Numbered from the stretch's first letter, positions 9,018-18,262 are shown. The stretch: 64,000 bases of DNA from G965205255 sp965205255 (GCA_965205255.1 OZ242051.1:2418001-2482000); one strand, 5' to 3'. The notes: generated from the sequence alone by a model not told the origin. Numbers and translations: made by a program.

Positions 9018-9692
9018 ATGATGAATCAAGACGAACTGAAACTAGCGGTTGCACGGGCAGCAATCGATTACATTAAGCCTCATTTAGTCAGTGACATGAT
9101 TATTGGTATAGGTACGGGCTCTACGGCCAATTATTTTATTGATGCGCTGGCAGAGTATAAATTAGATTTTGATGGTGCTGTGGCTAGTTCTGAATCTTCT
9201 GAACAAAGACTAAAAGAGCATGGCATTCCCGTTTATGATTTGAATGCGGTTACCAATTTGCGTTTTTATATCGATGGAGCTGATGAAGCAAATGAGCATT
9301 TGAATCTTGTTAAAGGAGGAGGGGCTGCGCTCACACGTGAAAAAATTGTTGCGGCGGTAGCTGAGGAATTTGTATGTATTGCTGATGAAAGCAAGCTGGT
9401 AGGTACACTTGGAAAATTTCCACTTCCGGTTGAGGTTATTCCTATGGCACGTAGCTATGTAGCAAGAGAGCTTGTGAAGATGGGCGGTAGTCCTGAATAC
9501 AGAGAGGGTGTGGTTACGGATAACGGAAATATTATCTTGGATGTTTGGCATTTGTCTATCACAGAGCCGGTAAAGCTTGAGTCGGAAATTAATCAAATTA
9601 CAGGTGTTGTGACCAATGGGCTTTTTGCACAGCGATCCGCAGATGTATTGTTTCTCGGAAGAATGGGGGGAGTGAATATTTTACGTAGATAG
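9018..9692 (+). CDS. rpiA: ribose-5-phosphate isomerase A
   Basis: Interconverts ribose 5-phosphate and ribulose 5-phosphate in the non-oxidative pentose phosphate pathway. 224 residues, as expected. Signature motifs: IGIGTGSTANYFI (phosphate loop), SSESSEQRL, FYIDGADEAN (catalytic Asp), KGGGAALTREK (catalytic Lys) and the C-terminal GVVTNGLFAQRSADVLFLG. Stops with TAG. Monocistronic. Confidence 0.97.
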   Translation: MMNQDELKLAVARAAIDYIKPHLVSDMIIGIGTGSTANYFIDALAEYKLDFDGAVASSESSEQRLKEHGIPVYDLNAVTNLRFYIDGADEANEHLNLVKGGGAALTREKIVAAVAEEFVCIADESKLVGTLGKFPLPVEVIPMARSYVARELVKMGGSPEYREGVVTDNGNIILDVWHLSITEPVKLESEINQITGVVTNGLFAQRSADVLFLGRMGGVNILRR

Positions 9693-9871
9693 TTTACCTA
9701 AACCAATATTTTGTGTTAGCTTATTATAATGATGGGTCTGACGGGTATCAGCCAGTCATGCAACAGGCAGGGAATGCTTGATTTGTATGAGTTTTTGTTT
9801 TTCAGGCTCTGTGAAGTAGCATAATAAAAACAATAATAAGATCACATAGACGATTATTCAGGGAGGAATAA

Positions 9872-10159
9872 ATGACATTTGAAAATGCTTCGGATCACGT
9901 GATGTTGGCAGTTGAAATCATTCGTCAGATAGAAAATATGCAAGTGGCTGATGAAACAGCTGTAGAAGCGGTTATGCTAGTTATTCAGGATATATTAAAT
10001 AAAATGCCCAGAGAAGAAAGGTTAATCTGGCGAAACAGATTAAGTCGCACTTTCGAACTTCCCCCTTCATTAAAATCAAATCTTTCAGATGTATCTTTTC
10101 GTTATGAATATAAAGCCAAGTATGCTGCTCAGAAAAACAACGATATTAAGAAAGGGTGA
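9872..10159 (+). CDS. small conserved protein, DUF2496 (YbaM)-like
   Basis: 95 residues behind a good GGGAGGAATAA ribosome site. The first 45 residues (ENASDHVMLAVEIIRQIENM and following) resemble YbaM/DUF2496 proteins (LENAPDDVKLAVDLI type); the remaining half is charged and not recognised. Cytosolic by appearance, no signal or membrane segment. Function unknown. The DUF assignment is by eye and moderate. Confidence 0.6.
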   Translation: MTFENASDHVMLAVEIIRQIENMQVADETAVEAVMLVIQDILNKMPREERLIWRNRLSRTFELPPSLKSNLSDVSFRYEYKAKYAAQKNNDIKKG

Positions 10160-10424
10160 TGATGTAAACCTGAGTATACGCCATTTTTTTGCAGCCAGGA
10201 ATTTATAAATATTAACAAACTTATATTTATGGGTTCTTGACTTTGCAAGAAATATTAAGTAGGTAACAATGTGTAAATTAGAGGCATAAGCGCAAAAAAA
10301 AAAGATCTATGGCTAGCAGAAAATAAAAATAATAAAGGGGTTATAGGTATTATCACAAGAAGTGTTATCTGATTTGGTATAGAATATTTCCAGTTTAATT
10401 TACAGGTATGTTTGTGAGGTTTTT

Positions 10425-11402
10425 ATGGCGACAAAAACAGACCCGCTAATTTCTTGTCTTATTCCTGTGCATAATGAAGAGGAATTGATTTGTGATTTCC
10501 TTCGTGCACTTTCTGAGCGAGTAAAGCAAGAAAGTAATAACTACGAAATTATTGTTGTTGATGACGGAAGTCAGGATGATTCTGTAGAAAAGGTTAGAGG
10601 TTTGTTAAAGGAGCTTCCGATCCGATTAATTACATTATCTCGTAATTTTGGTAAAGAGCGTGCGTTAACCGCGGGTCTGGATGCTGTGAAAGGTGATGTG
10701 GTTATTATCATGGATGCTGACTTTCAACACCCGATTGATGTTATATCAGAGTTTATGGAAGGTTGGCGTAAAGGCTATGATATGGTGTATGCGACCCGCA
10801 GAGACAGAATGTATGAAGGATTAATCAAACGTAGTATTACCAATAGCTTTTATCGTTTTATTAAAATGGCATCAGGTGTTGATATTCCGCCTAATGCAGG
10901 TGATTTTCGCTTGTTAGATCGTAAAGTGGTAAAGGCCATTCGCAGGTTGCCTGAGCGCCAGCGTTTTATGAAAGGTATTTACGCATGGGTTGGTTTCAAA
11001 AGTAAGGCCATTAACTTTGATGTTGCAGACAGACCCGCAGGCTCAAGTAGCTGGAGCAAAATTCGGCTTATTAATCTTGCCCTAACAGGTATTACTTCTT
11101 TTACTGAATTACCTCTGCGTATTGTTGCATTAATGGGCATGCTGATAGCTTTTATTGCAGTAATTTTTGGGATATATATTCTCATATCAACACTATTATT
11201 TGGCAATTCCGTGGCAGGCTGGCCGACACTGATTGATATTGTAGCTTTTATGGGTGGGTTGCAAATGTTTGCTATTGGTTTGTTAGGGGAGTATATCGCT
11301 GGTATTTTCGCCGAGGTAAAGCAGCGTCCTATTTATATTATTGCAGAGGAAGAGTCGCAAATAGCAGAAAATCAAGAGTGTGTTAAATCGGAGGTTAAGT
11401 GA
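10425..11402 (+). CDS. GtrB/ArnC-type polyprenyl-phosphate glycosyltransferase (GT2)
   Basis: GT2 enzyme that loads a sugar onto undecaprenyl phosphate on the inner face of the membrane. N-terminal GT-A fold: SCLIPVHNEEELI, IIVVDDGSQDDS (nucleotide-binding Asp), LSRNFGKERALTAGLDA, and the DADFQHP metal motif. NAGDFRLLDRKVV and ERQRFMKGIYAWVGF are typical of the GtrB/DPM group. Two membrane helices near residues 230-300 anchor it. Its last bases overlap the next gene (GTGA), so the pair is translationally coupled. The sugar is not predictable from sequence. Confidence 0.9.
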   Translation: MATKTDPLISCLIPVHNEEELICDFLRALSERVKQESNNYEIIVVDDGSQDDSVEKVRGLLKELPIRLITLSRNFGKERALTAGLDAVKGDVVIIMDADFQHPIDVISEFMEGWRKGYDMVYATRRDRMYEGLIKRSITNSFYRFIKMASGVDIPPNAGDFRLLDRKVVKAIRRLPERQRFMKGIYAWVGFKSKAINFDVADRPAGSSSWSKIRLINLALTGITSFTELPLRIVALMGMLIAFIAVIFGIYILISTLLFGNSVAGWPTLIDIVAFMGGLQMFAIGLLGEYIAGIFAEVKQRPIYIIAEEESQIAENQECVKSEVK

Positions 11403-11797
11403 AATCTTCTGGCCGTATTCTGCTTGCTGTCCAGGTATTCAAATTTGGATTTATTGGAGGGCTTGCCGCACTGGTAAATCTGCTGATTGTATGGCTACTT
11501 GTAGACAAGGCATTATTTATGAAGCCTCTGGTAGCTAATATATTTGCATTTTTAGTGGCTTTTTGGGTGAGCTATTTCGGTCATAGCCGATTAACATTTA
11601 ATCATACAAGACATAAAATGAGGTTTGTGGCTCCAAAATTTTTTCTTATTGCCATTTGTAGTTTTATCTTGAACGAAACACTTTATTTTCTGTTACTTCA
11701 TTTGACTCCTCTCTCATATTTATGGTCGTTATTTATTGTTTTAATGATTGTACCTGTGTTTACTTTTGTACTGAGTAAAATTTGGGCTTTTCGATGA
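11399..11797 (+). CDS. GtrA-family membrane protein (probable polyprenyl-phosphate sugar flippase)
   Basis: 132 residues with four hydrophobic helices; starts FKFGFIGGLAALVNLLIVWLL and ends VFTFVLSKIWAFR, the GtrA/DPMS signature. Starts at GTG 11399, overlapping the stop of the glycosyltransferase, with GGAGG just upstream. GtrA proteins are thought to move the lipid-linked sugar made by GtrB across the inner membrane for cell-surface modification. No third (gtr-specific transferase) gene is adjacent. Confidence 0.9.
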   Translation: MKSSGRILLAVQVFKFGFIGGLAALVNLLIVWLLVDKALFMKPLVANIFAFLVAFWVSYFGHSRLTFNHTRHKMRFVAPKFFLIAICSFILNETLYFLLLHLTPLSYLWSLFIVLMIVPVFTFVLSKIWAFR

Positions 11798-11802
11798 AGA
11801 AA

Positions 11803-11825
11803 ATGTTAGAAGCAGGTTTTGGTAT
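11803..11825. repeat. MITE-like dispersed repeat, end fragment (copy D)
   Basis: Only the GTTAGAAGCAGGTTTTGGTA end is present, between the convergent gtrA-like and cdaR-like genes. Confidence 0.45.
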
Positions 11826-11909
11826 AATAGCATTAACCTGTTTAAGCGGATAATGCCAAGCATTGATTCTTGCGTGCCCACTAAATCATCATCCTCATGA
11901 AGGTAAAAT

Positions 11910-13037
11910 CTATACGACAGAGCTTTTTTTGGCATACCCTTTTCGTTCAAACATAACCATGCCTGCAAATAGCGTAAATAGCTCTTGAAAATTGTGTGGG
12001 TTTAACCCGGTAATTTCATAAACCTTATCCAAACGGTAGCGCAACGTATTTCGGTGAATTACGATATTGTCAGCACAGCGATTGATCTCACCATTACACA
12101 GAATATAAGCTCTTAATGTTTTAATTAGCTGATTTTTTTTATCTTCAGAGTATAGTTTTTTCATAGGGGTTCTTAGTTGTTTTCCATACCATGTATTTTC
12201 TTGTTGCAGTAAGCTGATTGTTAATATGTGGTGCTCAAAATACATCCATGGTCGGTCTAACATCTTTCCCATTGTAACCAGTTGGATTGCGCTGTTGTAT
12301 GATTCAGGAAAGCCACCTGCTGATATCGTATCAGCACCTACAAAAAGTAACACTTCAGTTTTTATGTGCTGGGAGGATAGCTTTGTTTTTATTGATCTAT
12401 AGAGTTCAGAAACTGTAACATCGCTGATATCATTTTGTATCACCCAGACTATTCGTCCTGGGTAATCGAGCGCAAACAGATCACTTTTTAGTGATTTCTT
12501 TAAAATGCTCGTAATAATATCTTCATTAATCTTTGTAAAGTTACTCCATTCCACCAAAATAACCCTTGAGCTTTGCTGTAGGTTTATATCAAATTTTTTA
12601 CACAAATAACTGATCATGGGAGATAATGGCTCTTTCACCAAATGTAAAAGCAGTTCTTTCAGGTTCCAGCTATCTTGGCGAAAATTTTCTATGAGTACAT
12701 TTTTTTCTAAAATTTGATGAACAAAACCTACTATCAATGATTTTGTATTATTCAGCAAAGAGGTTTCTCCCTCGATGCAAATAGCACCTAACACACGACT
12801 TTCTATGATAAGTGGCATGCCAAGTACTTGCATGGTTTGATTTTCATCGATGGTTAAGGTCGTCAACTGTCCACGGCGGATAGACAGGTTGGCAGCCTGT
12901 TCTGCTCGAGACTCACCCAGCTCAGGATTTTTAGCTATAATCTTCCCGAAAGGATCGGTAATGCCTACTTTGCAACCGACTCGCTCTTCACACATGTAGA
13001 CAATTGCTATAGCTATCTCCTCGGAAATAGTAAACAT
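11910..13037 (-). CDS. CdaR-family transcriptional regulator (sugar-diacid-recognition / PucR HTH)
   Basis: 375 residues. The N-terminal 130 residues form a sugar-diacid-recognition-type sensor (ITDPFGKIIAKN, VLGMPLIIESRVLGAICIEG); a middle GGDEF-like region follows. The C-terminal PucR-type helix-turn-helix (LRAYILCNGEINRCADNI, VIHRNTLRYRLDKVYEITG) binds DNA. CdaR activates glucarate/galactarate/glycerate genes in E. coli; none are adjacent here, so the ligand is open. It lies 25 bases downstream of tusE and could be co-transcribed with the tus genes. Confidence 0.85.
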   Translation of the reverse strand: MFTISEEIAIAIVYMCEERVGCKVGITDPFGKIIAKNPELGESRAEQAANLSIRRGQLTTLTIDENQTMQVLGMPLIIESRVLGAICIEGETSLLNNTKSLIVGFVHQILEKNVLIENFRQDSWNLKELLLHLVKEPLSPMISYLCKKFDINLQQSSRVILVEWSNFTKINEDIITSILKKSLKSDLFALDYPGRIVWVIQNDISDVTVSELYRSIKTKLSSQHIKTEVLLFVGADTISAGGFPESYNSAIQLVTMGKMLDRPWMYFEHHILTISLLQQENTWYGKQLRTPMKKLYSEDKKNQLIKTLRAYILCNGEINRCADNIVIHRNTLRYRLDKVYEITGLNPHNFQELFTLFAGMVMFERKGYAKKSSVV

Positions 13038-13062
13038 TACACTCTCCAGGGCTTATAGTATT

Positions 13063-13392
13063 TCAGAAACAATGATCTGGTTTGGGAATGCCAGCAATCA
13101 GTGACGCAGTTTTTGCCGGGCTACCAGGGAATAATTTAAGTAAATACCTACTGGTACCCTTTTCTTTTCCTAGTTCTTTAGCAATATGCTTTACAAAAGG
13201 TCTTTGATTTGGAGACATATCATACAGAAAATAAAATTTTCTGGTCGCTTTTAATACGTCCCAGTGTTCTTCAGACAACTGTATACCCTGAGATTTTGCA
13301 AGGAATTCGGCTACATGTGAATTCCAGTCATCAAAGTTCTTTAGAAAGCCATCTTCAGTAGTTTGAATAATTTTATTACCAATATTAATCAT
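13063..13392 (-). CDS. tusE: sulfur relay protein TusE (DsrC family)
   Basis: 109 residues; last member of the TusA-TusBCD-TusE relay that delivers sulfur to MnmA for 2-thiolation of U34 in Lys, Glu and Gln tRNAs. It has the DsrC core (WNSHVAEFLAKSQGIQLSEEHWDVL, GTSRYLLKLFPGSPAKTA) and the reactive penultimate cysteine (Cys108) in the flexible C-terminal arm PKPDHCF. The second DsrC cysteine is absent, which fits TusE rather than dissimilatory DsrC. Seven bases after tusB. Confidence 0.93.
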   Translation of the reverse strand: MINIGNKIIQTTEDGFLKNFDDWNSHVAEFLAKSQGIQLSEEHWDVLKATRKFYFLYDMSPNQRPFVKHIAKELGKEKGTSRYLLKLFPGSPAKTASLIAGIPKPDHCF

Positions 13393-13399
13393 ATCGTTA

Positions 13400-13708
13400 T
13401 TAGTACCAGCTGATAATCATAGTACTTTTTTCTGTTAATGCGACATACTGTGCATAAGTTATGAGTTGAACTCCTTTTGTTAGCGAGGTGCTTATTCCTC
13501 TTGCTATAGCATCTTCAGCAAGACAAAACACTTGTTTTGCACATATCACATCAAGAACTCTTTTAGATGCACAGGAGTCAGATACCATCACAAAAACACC
13601 ATTCTCTTGAAGTAAAAGCATGTCATCTGGTGTTATCACTGAAAGGCAACGTGACAAAATATCACCTGATGAACCTGTCAGTTTATTAAGTGTATGAAGT
13701 GTAGCCAT
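13400..13708 (-). CDS. tusB: sulfur relay protein TusB (DsrH family)
   Basis: 102 residues with the short DsrH/TusB fold: starts TLHTLNKLTGSSGDILSRCL and ends ISWY, as TusB proteins end in an aromatic/Trp motif. Forms the TusB2C2D2 hexamer. Lies between tusC and tusE with short gaps, so it is in the same operon. Confidence 0.9.
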   Translation of the reverse strand: MATLHTLNKLTGSSGDILSRCLSVITPDDMLLLQENGVFVMVSDSCASKRVLDVICAKQVFCLAEDAIARGISTSLTKGVQLITYAQYVALTEKSTMIISWY

Positions 13709-13723
13709 TTGCCACCAACTTGC

Positions 13724-14083
13724 TTAAAAAGTTAAAACTTGTGTAAAGTTACCGAGTTGTTCTGATATATCAGCTTTTTCTATAAGCTTCAGATTGTTTG
13801 TTATTAAAAGACTGGTATTAAGCCCTCTTTCATCCAAAGACTGTTGGCAGACAAAAAGATTATCCACTTCAAAAAGAGGTAAAGATTGCAACATGGATGC
13901 TGTGTTTTTCTGACAAACATACTCAGGAGACTGTGCTTTAAGTAAAGAGAAAACACCGTCATCAATAAAAAATAGAGTCGGTGGCAGATCAAAACTGGCA
14001 GAGGCCATTATTACATCTAAAGCGTCTCGAAGGTTTCGTTGTCCATAAGGAGCAGAACCAATGATACAGGCAATCTTAATCAC
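13724..14083 (-). CDS. tusC: sulfur relay protein TusC (DsrF family)
   Basis: 119 residues; IACIIGSAPYGQRNLRDALDVIMASASFD is the DsrE/F-type opening, with SAPYG as the TusC signature. Structural subunit of TusBCD; no catalytic cysteine is required. Starts two bases after tusD ends and is clearly co-transcribed. Confidence 0.92.
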   Translation of the reverse strand: MIKIACIIGSAPYGQRNLRDALDVIMASASFDLPPTLFFIDDGVFSLLKAQSPEYVCQKNTASMLQSLPLFEVDNLFVCQQSLDERGLNTSLLITNNLKLIEKADISEQLGNFTQVLTF

Positions 14084-14085
14084 TA

Positions 14086-14475
14086 TTAGCTCCCAAAGAC
14101 CATCAATCGATCACTCATGGCGAGGCCTTCAATCATTTGCCCCAGACCGGACAAAACAAAAGGTGGTTTAATATTTTCCGAAGATTTATTTTGTGACATA
14201 GCTTCTTCCTGTGAGACAATTCCCTCACGTAAAGCTGCTGTAACACAAATAATCAATTCAATATTATGACCGGCTGCAAATTTAGCCCATTCGTGATGAA
14301 GTGAAACCTCATCCTGAGGAACGCTAGCACGGTCTGAGGCTATCCGGACACCTTGCTGATAGAAAAAAACACCAGTTTCATGGCCGGCTTCAAGCAATGC
14401 TTTGGCAAAAAACAGAGCGGTTTGTGGTGCCTGAGATGTGTAAGGTGCCCCATATATCACTAATTGATATTTCAT
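14086..14475 (-). CDS. tusD: sulfurtransferase TusD (DsrE family)
   Basis: 129 residues; catalytic subunit of TusBCD that accepts persulfide sulfur from TusA. Contains VIYGAPYTSQAPQTALFFAKALLEAGHE, FFYQQGV and the catalytic cysteine at Cys77 in LIICVTAALREGI. First gene of the tusDCB-tusE operon, read leftward; its promoter must lie in 14476-14741, which it shares divergently with the next gene. Confidence 0.95.
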   Translation of the reverse strand: MKYQLVIYGAPYTSQAPQTALFFAKALLEAGHETGVFFYQQGVRIASDRASVPQDEVSLHHEWAKFAAGHNIELIICVTAALREGIVSQEEAMSQNKSSENIKPPFVLSGLGQMIEGLAMSDRLMVFGS

Positions 14476-14741
14476 TACCTTATCCTCACTATTTACTTGC
14501 GGTAAAGCCTTGTAATCTTGCTATAAATCCAGACTCTACCAATAGAGTGAACAATAAAATAAGTTTACTTGGCAACAAATATTGTCAGATATCTTAACCA
14601 AATCATATAACTCTCTAACCAAATGACTCAAAACAGTCGTATCAATGCAACCTTTGAAGCAAGGTGTTACTCAAAGCAGTCACAGGATTCACCTGGATAA
14701 TATGGCTACGCATCATAACATAAATAATCAGGAGGTCTATT

Positions 14742-16205
14742 ATGACCATTGGGCTAAAAATCAAACTGGCAACTTTGGGTCTGGCTATCATTGCCTCTCA
14801 GAGTTTTGCTTCATTATTAATACCACAAACTTTTAACGGTACGGAATACTTTGAAAGTGGCATCATTGTTGCTGATGTTGCAGATATAGAAGCTTTCAAG
14901 GAACAGAAAGCTTCCGGACAATTAAAAATAAACAGTACCGGAAACAGTCGCCTATTCAAATTGGAAAAGAGTGAACTTATTGAGAAATTGGAAAAAACTT
15001 CTTCAGGTGACAGCCCCGTTGTTGTAGGTTACATTGTTCACGCAGTGACATCAGATATATTAAATAAGATAAAAAATGCAGGAAGTAGCATCCTAGCATC
15101 AATTACTGGTAGCTCTGACGTGAAAAAAGAAGGTTCGGGAGATGAAGAAATTGCTTTTTACTTTCCCAACTTGTTATGGACTTCTAATGAACCATGGTTT
15201 GGAAATAACAAACGTATTAATCGCGTCTTTGAACAGACTGCTTTTAATGACAGAGAATCTGGAAAAAAATATGGGCTAAATCCTGTTCAGGACAGTCAAG
15301 TAACAGCTGATTTAACTTACGTTGCTGCAGGTTCTGTTGTTGCTGTGGGACGTTATTCTGGGGGCAAAGATGATTTTAAGGATATGGAGCGATCCTGTTA
15401 TGTAAAAATAGCATCAAAGGATAAAGGATTTTTTGACTTTTATACTTATAAAGAAGAAATTTGTGAATACGCTGAAGACTCGGCAATTGCTCGTCAGCCG
15501 GTAATTATTAAGTATGTACCTAGTGGTGCAGAAGAAAATTTAGTTCCATTGATAGCTGCTATTCAGCCAGAATCAGTGTCACTTGAGACTGTAGCTGTTA
15601 GTCATGATTCTGAGCCTCTTCCGGCACAGCTTCCCTATGATGCTGACCCAAAGCCTGATGTTCTTTTGAACTCAATTCGTGCTACTTCTGAAATTGTCGA
15701 CGACTTAAGAATAAGAACCAATAATATTGGAGCAGCCATTTTGCCTCCATCTCCTATCAGAATCGTGAAATCAGCGTTTGATGCTGCCTCAGATCTCGCA
15801 GTTGTTCCTAGTAAGGCATATGATACTATCGTAGGTAGTTCGGATGTGACTGAGATTACAGACAATAATTCTGATACTGTTAACAACGCTCAGCCAGAAA
15901 TTAAAATACAACAGCCTGAGCCAGTTGTTAACAGCCCGGAGGTAGTAGAACAGCAGGTACAGCAATCAGTCCCGCCTGCTCAGCCAGAAATCAAAATACA
16001 ACAGCCTGAGCCTGTTGTTAACAGCCCTGAGGTAGTAGAACAGCAGGTAGAGCAATCAGTCCCACCTCAGCCAGAAATTAAAATACAACAGCCTGAGCCT
16101 GTTGTTAACAACCCAGAGATAGTAGAACAGCAGGTACAGCAATCAGCTGCGTCGGCGTCGTCAACTCAAAAGCAAAAGAAAAGAAGAAAAAAGGTACGAA
16201 ACTAA
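14742..16205 (+). CDS. exported hypothetical protein with three C-terminal Pro/Gln/Val-rich repeats
   Basis: 487 residues. Signal peptide (hydrophobic LATLGLAIIASQSFA, cleavage after SFA). The central 350 residues are not recognised; two stretches with cysteines (RSCYVKIASK and EEICEYAE) may be disulfide-linked. Residues about 383-470 consist of three near-identical repeats of about 28-30 residues built on QPEIKIQQPEPVVN then PEVVEQQVQQS, encoded by tandem DNA repeats (15,887-16,150). The tail is strongly basic (KQKKRRKKVRN). ATG 14742 has an AGGAGG site. The repeats could be an extended surface or wall-spanning spacer (inference). Confidence 0.7.
   Translation: MTIGLKIKLATLGLAIIASQSFASLLIPQTFNGTEYFESGIIVADVADIEAFKEQKASGQLKINSTGNSRLFKLEKSELIEKLEKTSSGDSPVVVGYIVHAVTSDILNKIKNAGSSILASITGSSDVKKEGSGDEEIAFYFPNLLWTSNEPWFGNNKRINRVFEQTAFNDRESGKKYGLNPVQDSQVTADLTYVAAGSVVAVGRYSGGKDDFKDMERSCYVKIASKDKGFFDFYTYKEEICEYAEDSAIARQPVIIKYVPSGAEENLVPLIAAIQPESVSLETVAVSHDSEPLPAQLPYDADPKPDVLLNSIRATSEIVDDLRIRTNNIGAAILPPSPIRIVKSAFDAASDLAVVPSKAYDTIVGSSDVTEITDNNSDTVNNAQPEIKIQQPEPVVNSPEVVEQQVQQSVPPAQPEIKIQQPEPVVNSPEVVEQQVEQSVPPQPEIKIQQPEPVVNNPEIVEQQVQQSAASASSTQKQKKRRKKVRN
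15887..16150 (+). repeat. tandem coding repeat (three units of about 84-93 bp)
   Basis: Three successive copies starting CAGCCAGAAAT(T/C)AAAAT and ending CAGGTA(C/G)AGCAATCAG, differing by a few synonymous changes and a small length change at the SVPP linker. Encodes the repeated C-terminal part of the exported protein. Confidence 0.9.
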
Positions 16206-16259
16206 ACACGCCTTGTTTTCTTGCTCAATGGTATTTATAAGTTAATGAATACCATGTTT

Positions 16260-17066
16260 TCAAAGGCCTGCTTTAGAGCAGGCCTTTTTTATGGATAACC
16301 GGTGATTAAAGCGCTCAAGATTACTTCCTCTCACACCATAAAGTTTTTCATGCCAATGAATATTACCGGTGTTATCCTGCAGAATAATCGTGCTGTTTCT
16401 TGTTCCGTAAATATCGCTTTTTATAAAGCAGGTTAATTTGAAAAGCTCAATCGCATCATTCTCACTTATGTCAGGTCTTAGTGCTTTCGAATTTTTGGTT
16501 TCATAATGCAGTGCATTAAACAATGAGTCTATGCAGTTATTACAGGTTAAATCAGATTTATAGCGTGTAAGGCATGTTTGTAGTGATTTGTTTAACCAGT
16601 TAACCTTGACCCATTGATCATTCCATGAGCCATTGCTGAATCCATGAATTCCAGGAGAGAGCCGGTTTATGGATGGGTTCTTGTTAGAAAAATAATAAAG
16701 TGAGTGAGCATCTCCGGTAAGCAAGTTAAATCCCGCATAATGTTGTGCCGATCCCCTGAGGTTCTCTAAATCATTAGCGATGGAGTTTTCAGAAGCTAAT
16801 AAATCAGTGACGACTTTTCCTCTGGAATATTTGTAATCGCCGGTTATATTGTCCCAATAGTTAGTTAATATAGCAATGCGTCCACTGTTAGTATTAAGCC
16901 CTAACCAGCTGCCGCCTGCTTTCAGGTCTTTACCGGCAAATATTTTCGGGTTTTCTTTCCACGAATGACTGGGCAGCGATGGACGAGGGTAAAATTCATC
17001 TCTGTTAGCAATAATTACTAACGGAAATGTATGAGAAGGTGCCCACCTGAATGAGACTATACACAT
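16260..17066 (-). CDS. NRDE (TANGO2-like) family protein
   Basis: Starts MCIVSFRW; the family begins with Met-Cys, and ATG 17066 has AGGAAAG upstream, so I prefer it to the longer frame from 17105. The family signature is VIIANRDEFYPRPSLPSHSW, followed by FAGKDLKAGGSWLGLN and GRIAILTNYWD. NRDE proteins of bacteria and the TANGO2 proteins of eukaryotes share this fold; TANGO2 is linked to haem or lipid handling, but no bacterial activity is settled. The C-terminus KKACSKAGL is encoded by the transcription terminator hairpin. Confidence 0.85.
   Translation of the reverse strand: MCIVSFRWAPSHTFPLVIIANRDEFYPRPSLPSHSWKENPKIFAGKDLKAGGSWLGLNTNSGRIAILTNYWDNITGDYKYSRGKVVTDLLASENSIANDLENLRGSAQHYAGFNLLTGDAHSLYYFSNKNPSINRLSPGIHGFSNGSWNDQWVKVNWLNKSLQTCLTRYKSDLTCNNCIDSLFNALHYETKNSKALRPDISENDAIELFKLTCFIKSDIYGTRNSTIILQDNTGNIHWHEKLYGVRGSNLERFNHRLSIKKACSKAGL
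16262..16290 (+). terminator. rho-independent terminator overlapping the 3' end of the opposite gene
   Basis: Stem AAAGGCCTGCT / AGCAGGCCTTT with a 4-base loop and a T run to 16290; ends the exported-protein transcript. The mirror strand is also A/T flanked, and the hairpin encodes the last residues of the NRDE protein. Confidence 0.85.
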
Positions 17067-17188
17067 AACAGTTTTCTTTCCTGATTTAAACTCTATATAA
17101 TGCAAAAAAATGCATCATGATTATCACATAAATGCCATTTCATTTTTAAAGTGATAGATATATGAACACGAAAGGTCTAATAGTATAG

Positions 17189-18004
17189 ATGTTATTTATT
17201 AGTTATTTGCTCCTTGGTGCCGTTGCAGGCCTGCTTTCAGGGCTTCTTGGGATTGGTGGCGGGTTGGTTGTAGTGCCTTGTCTGGCACTGGCTTTTGCCA
17301 CTCAGGGGTTCGATGCAAATGTGGCCACTCATATTGCTATTAGTACTTCATTATCCTCTATGCTTTTCACAACCTCAAGTTCTGCCTTTGCTCACCATAA
17401 AAAACAAGGTATTGTCTGGAAGGTATTTCTCTGGGTATCTGTTGGTTTGCTAGCGGGAGGCTGGCTTGGCGGGTTGCTTACAGCCAGTATGAACGGTCGG
17501 GTGTTAAAGCTGATGCTGGCGATTTTTGTGTTACTTATGTCTTTACGAATGTGGCGTAAGAAAAATACACAGTTATCGAGTATAGCTATTAAAAACAAAT
17601 TTATCTACGTGTTCTCAGGCTTTGTCATTGGTTGTATTTCTGTTATTTTTGGTATTGGTGGGGGGTTTATGACCGTTCCTGTTCTTGTAAGGTTCGGTCT
17701 TGTTTTGAAAAACGCTGTCGGTACCGCTTCTGCCTGTAGTATTCCTATTGCTCTTATTGGAACTATTACAAGCATCTTCATGGGTTACGGTGTTCCAGAG
17801 TTGCCAGCTCACACTATCGGTTATATTTACTGGCCTGCATTTATTGGTATTATTATTGGCAGTATCCCCTGTGCAAGTATTGGCGCACGTTTAGCGCATA
17901 AGCTTCCTGCGCAGCGTTTGCGTAAAATTTTTGCCATTTTTTTACTTGTTGTTGGTTGTGAGCTTCTCTTTGATGACAAAAGTTACATATTAATGAATCT
18001 GTAA
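17189..18004 (+). CDS. TSUP (TauE/SafE) family permease
   Basis: 271 residues, about eight membrane helices arranged as two internally similar halves: GAVAGLLSGLLGIGGGLVVVP near the start and GCISVIFGIGGGFMTVPVLV about 140 residues later, each with the GIGGG motif of the family. Members export or import sulfite, sulfoacetate or other small organosulfur compounds and organic acids; the substrate is not predictable. Divergent from the NRDE gene; no partner gene downstream. Confidence 0.88.
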   Translation: MLFISYLLLGAVAGLLSGLLGIGGGLVVVPCLALAFATQGFDANVATHIAISTSLSSMLFTTSSSAFAHHKKQGIVWKVFLWVSVGLLAGGWLGGLLTASMNGRVLKLMLAIFVLLMSLRMWRKKNTQLSSIAIKNKFIYVFSGFVIGCISVIFGIGGGFMTVPVLVRFGLVLKNAVGTASACSIPIALIGTITSIFMGYGVPELPAHTIGYIYWPAFIGIIIGSIPCASIGARLAHKLPAQRLRKIFAIFLLVVGCELLFDDKSYILMNL

Positions 18005-18262
18005 CTTTTGATTTATTTTCGTATTGTGTAATTTAAATAATTATCAATGACGCATATTGGCCAGCGTGATTGCCATCTTATTGATGAGATTACTTTGCAT
18101 ATCTGCACTGAATTGCTGTTTATAGTCATATCAGTACCTGTACTTGTCCTTCCCTTTGCAGCCAATGCAGGCTTGTTTATTATGTGCGATTTATGGTGTC
18201 TGACTCAAATGATCATGGGCTACAAAACGACGAGATTATCAAAATGACGGTATTGATGAGAG

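Noticed and set aside
18047..18247. 66-codon frame with one hydrophobic stretch after the TSUP gene
   Set aside because: No ribosome site and no family resemblance; possible but not supported.
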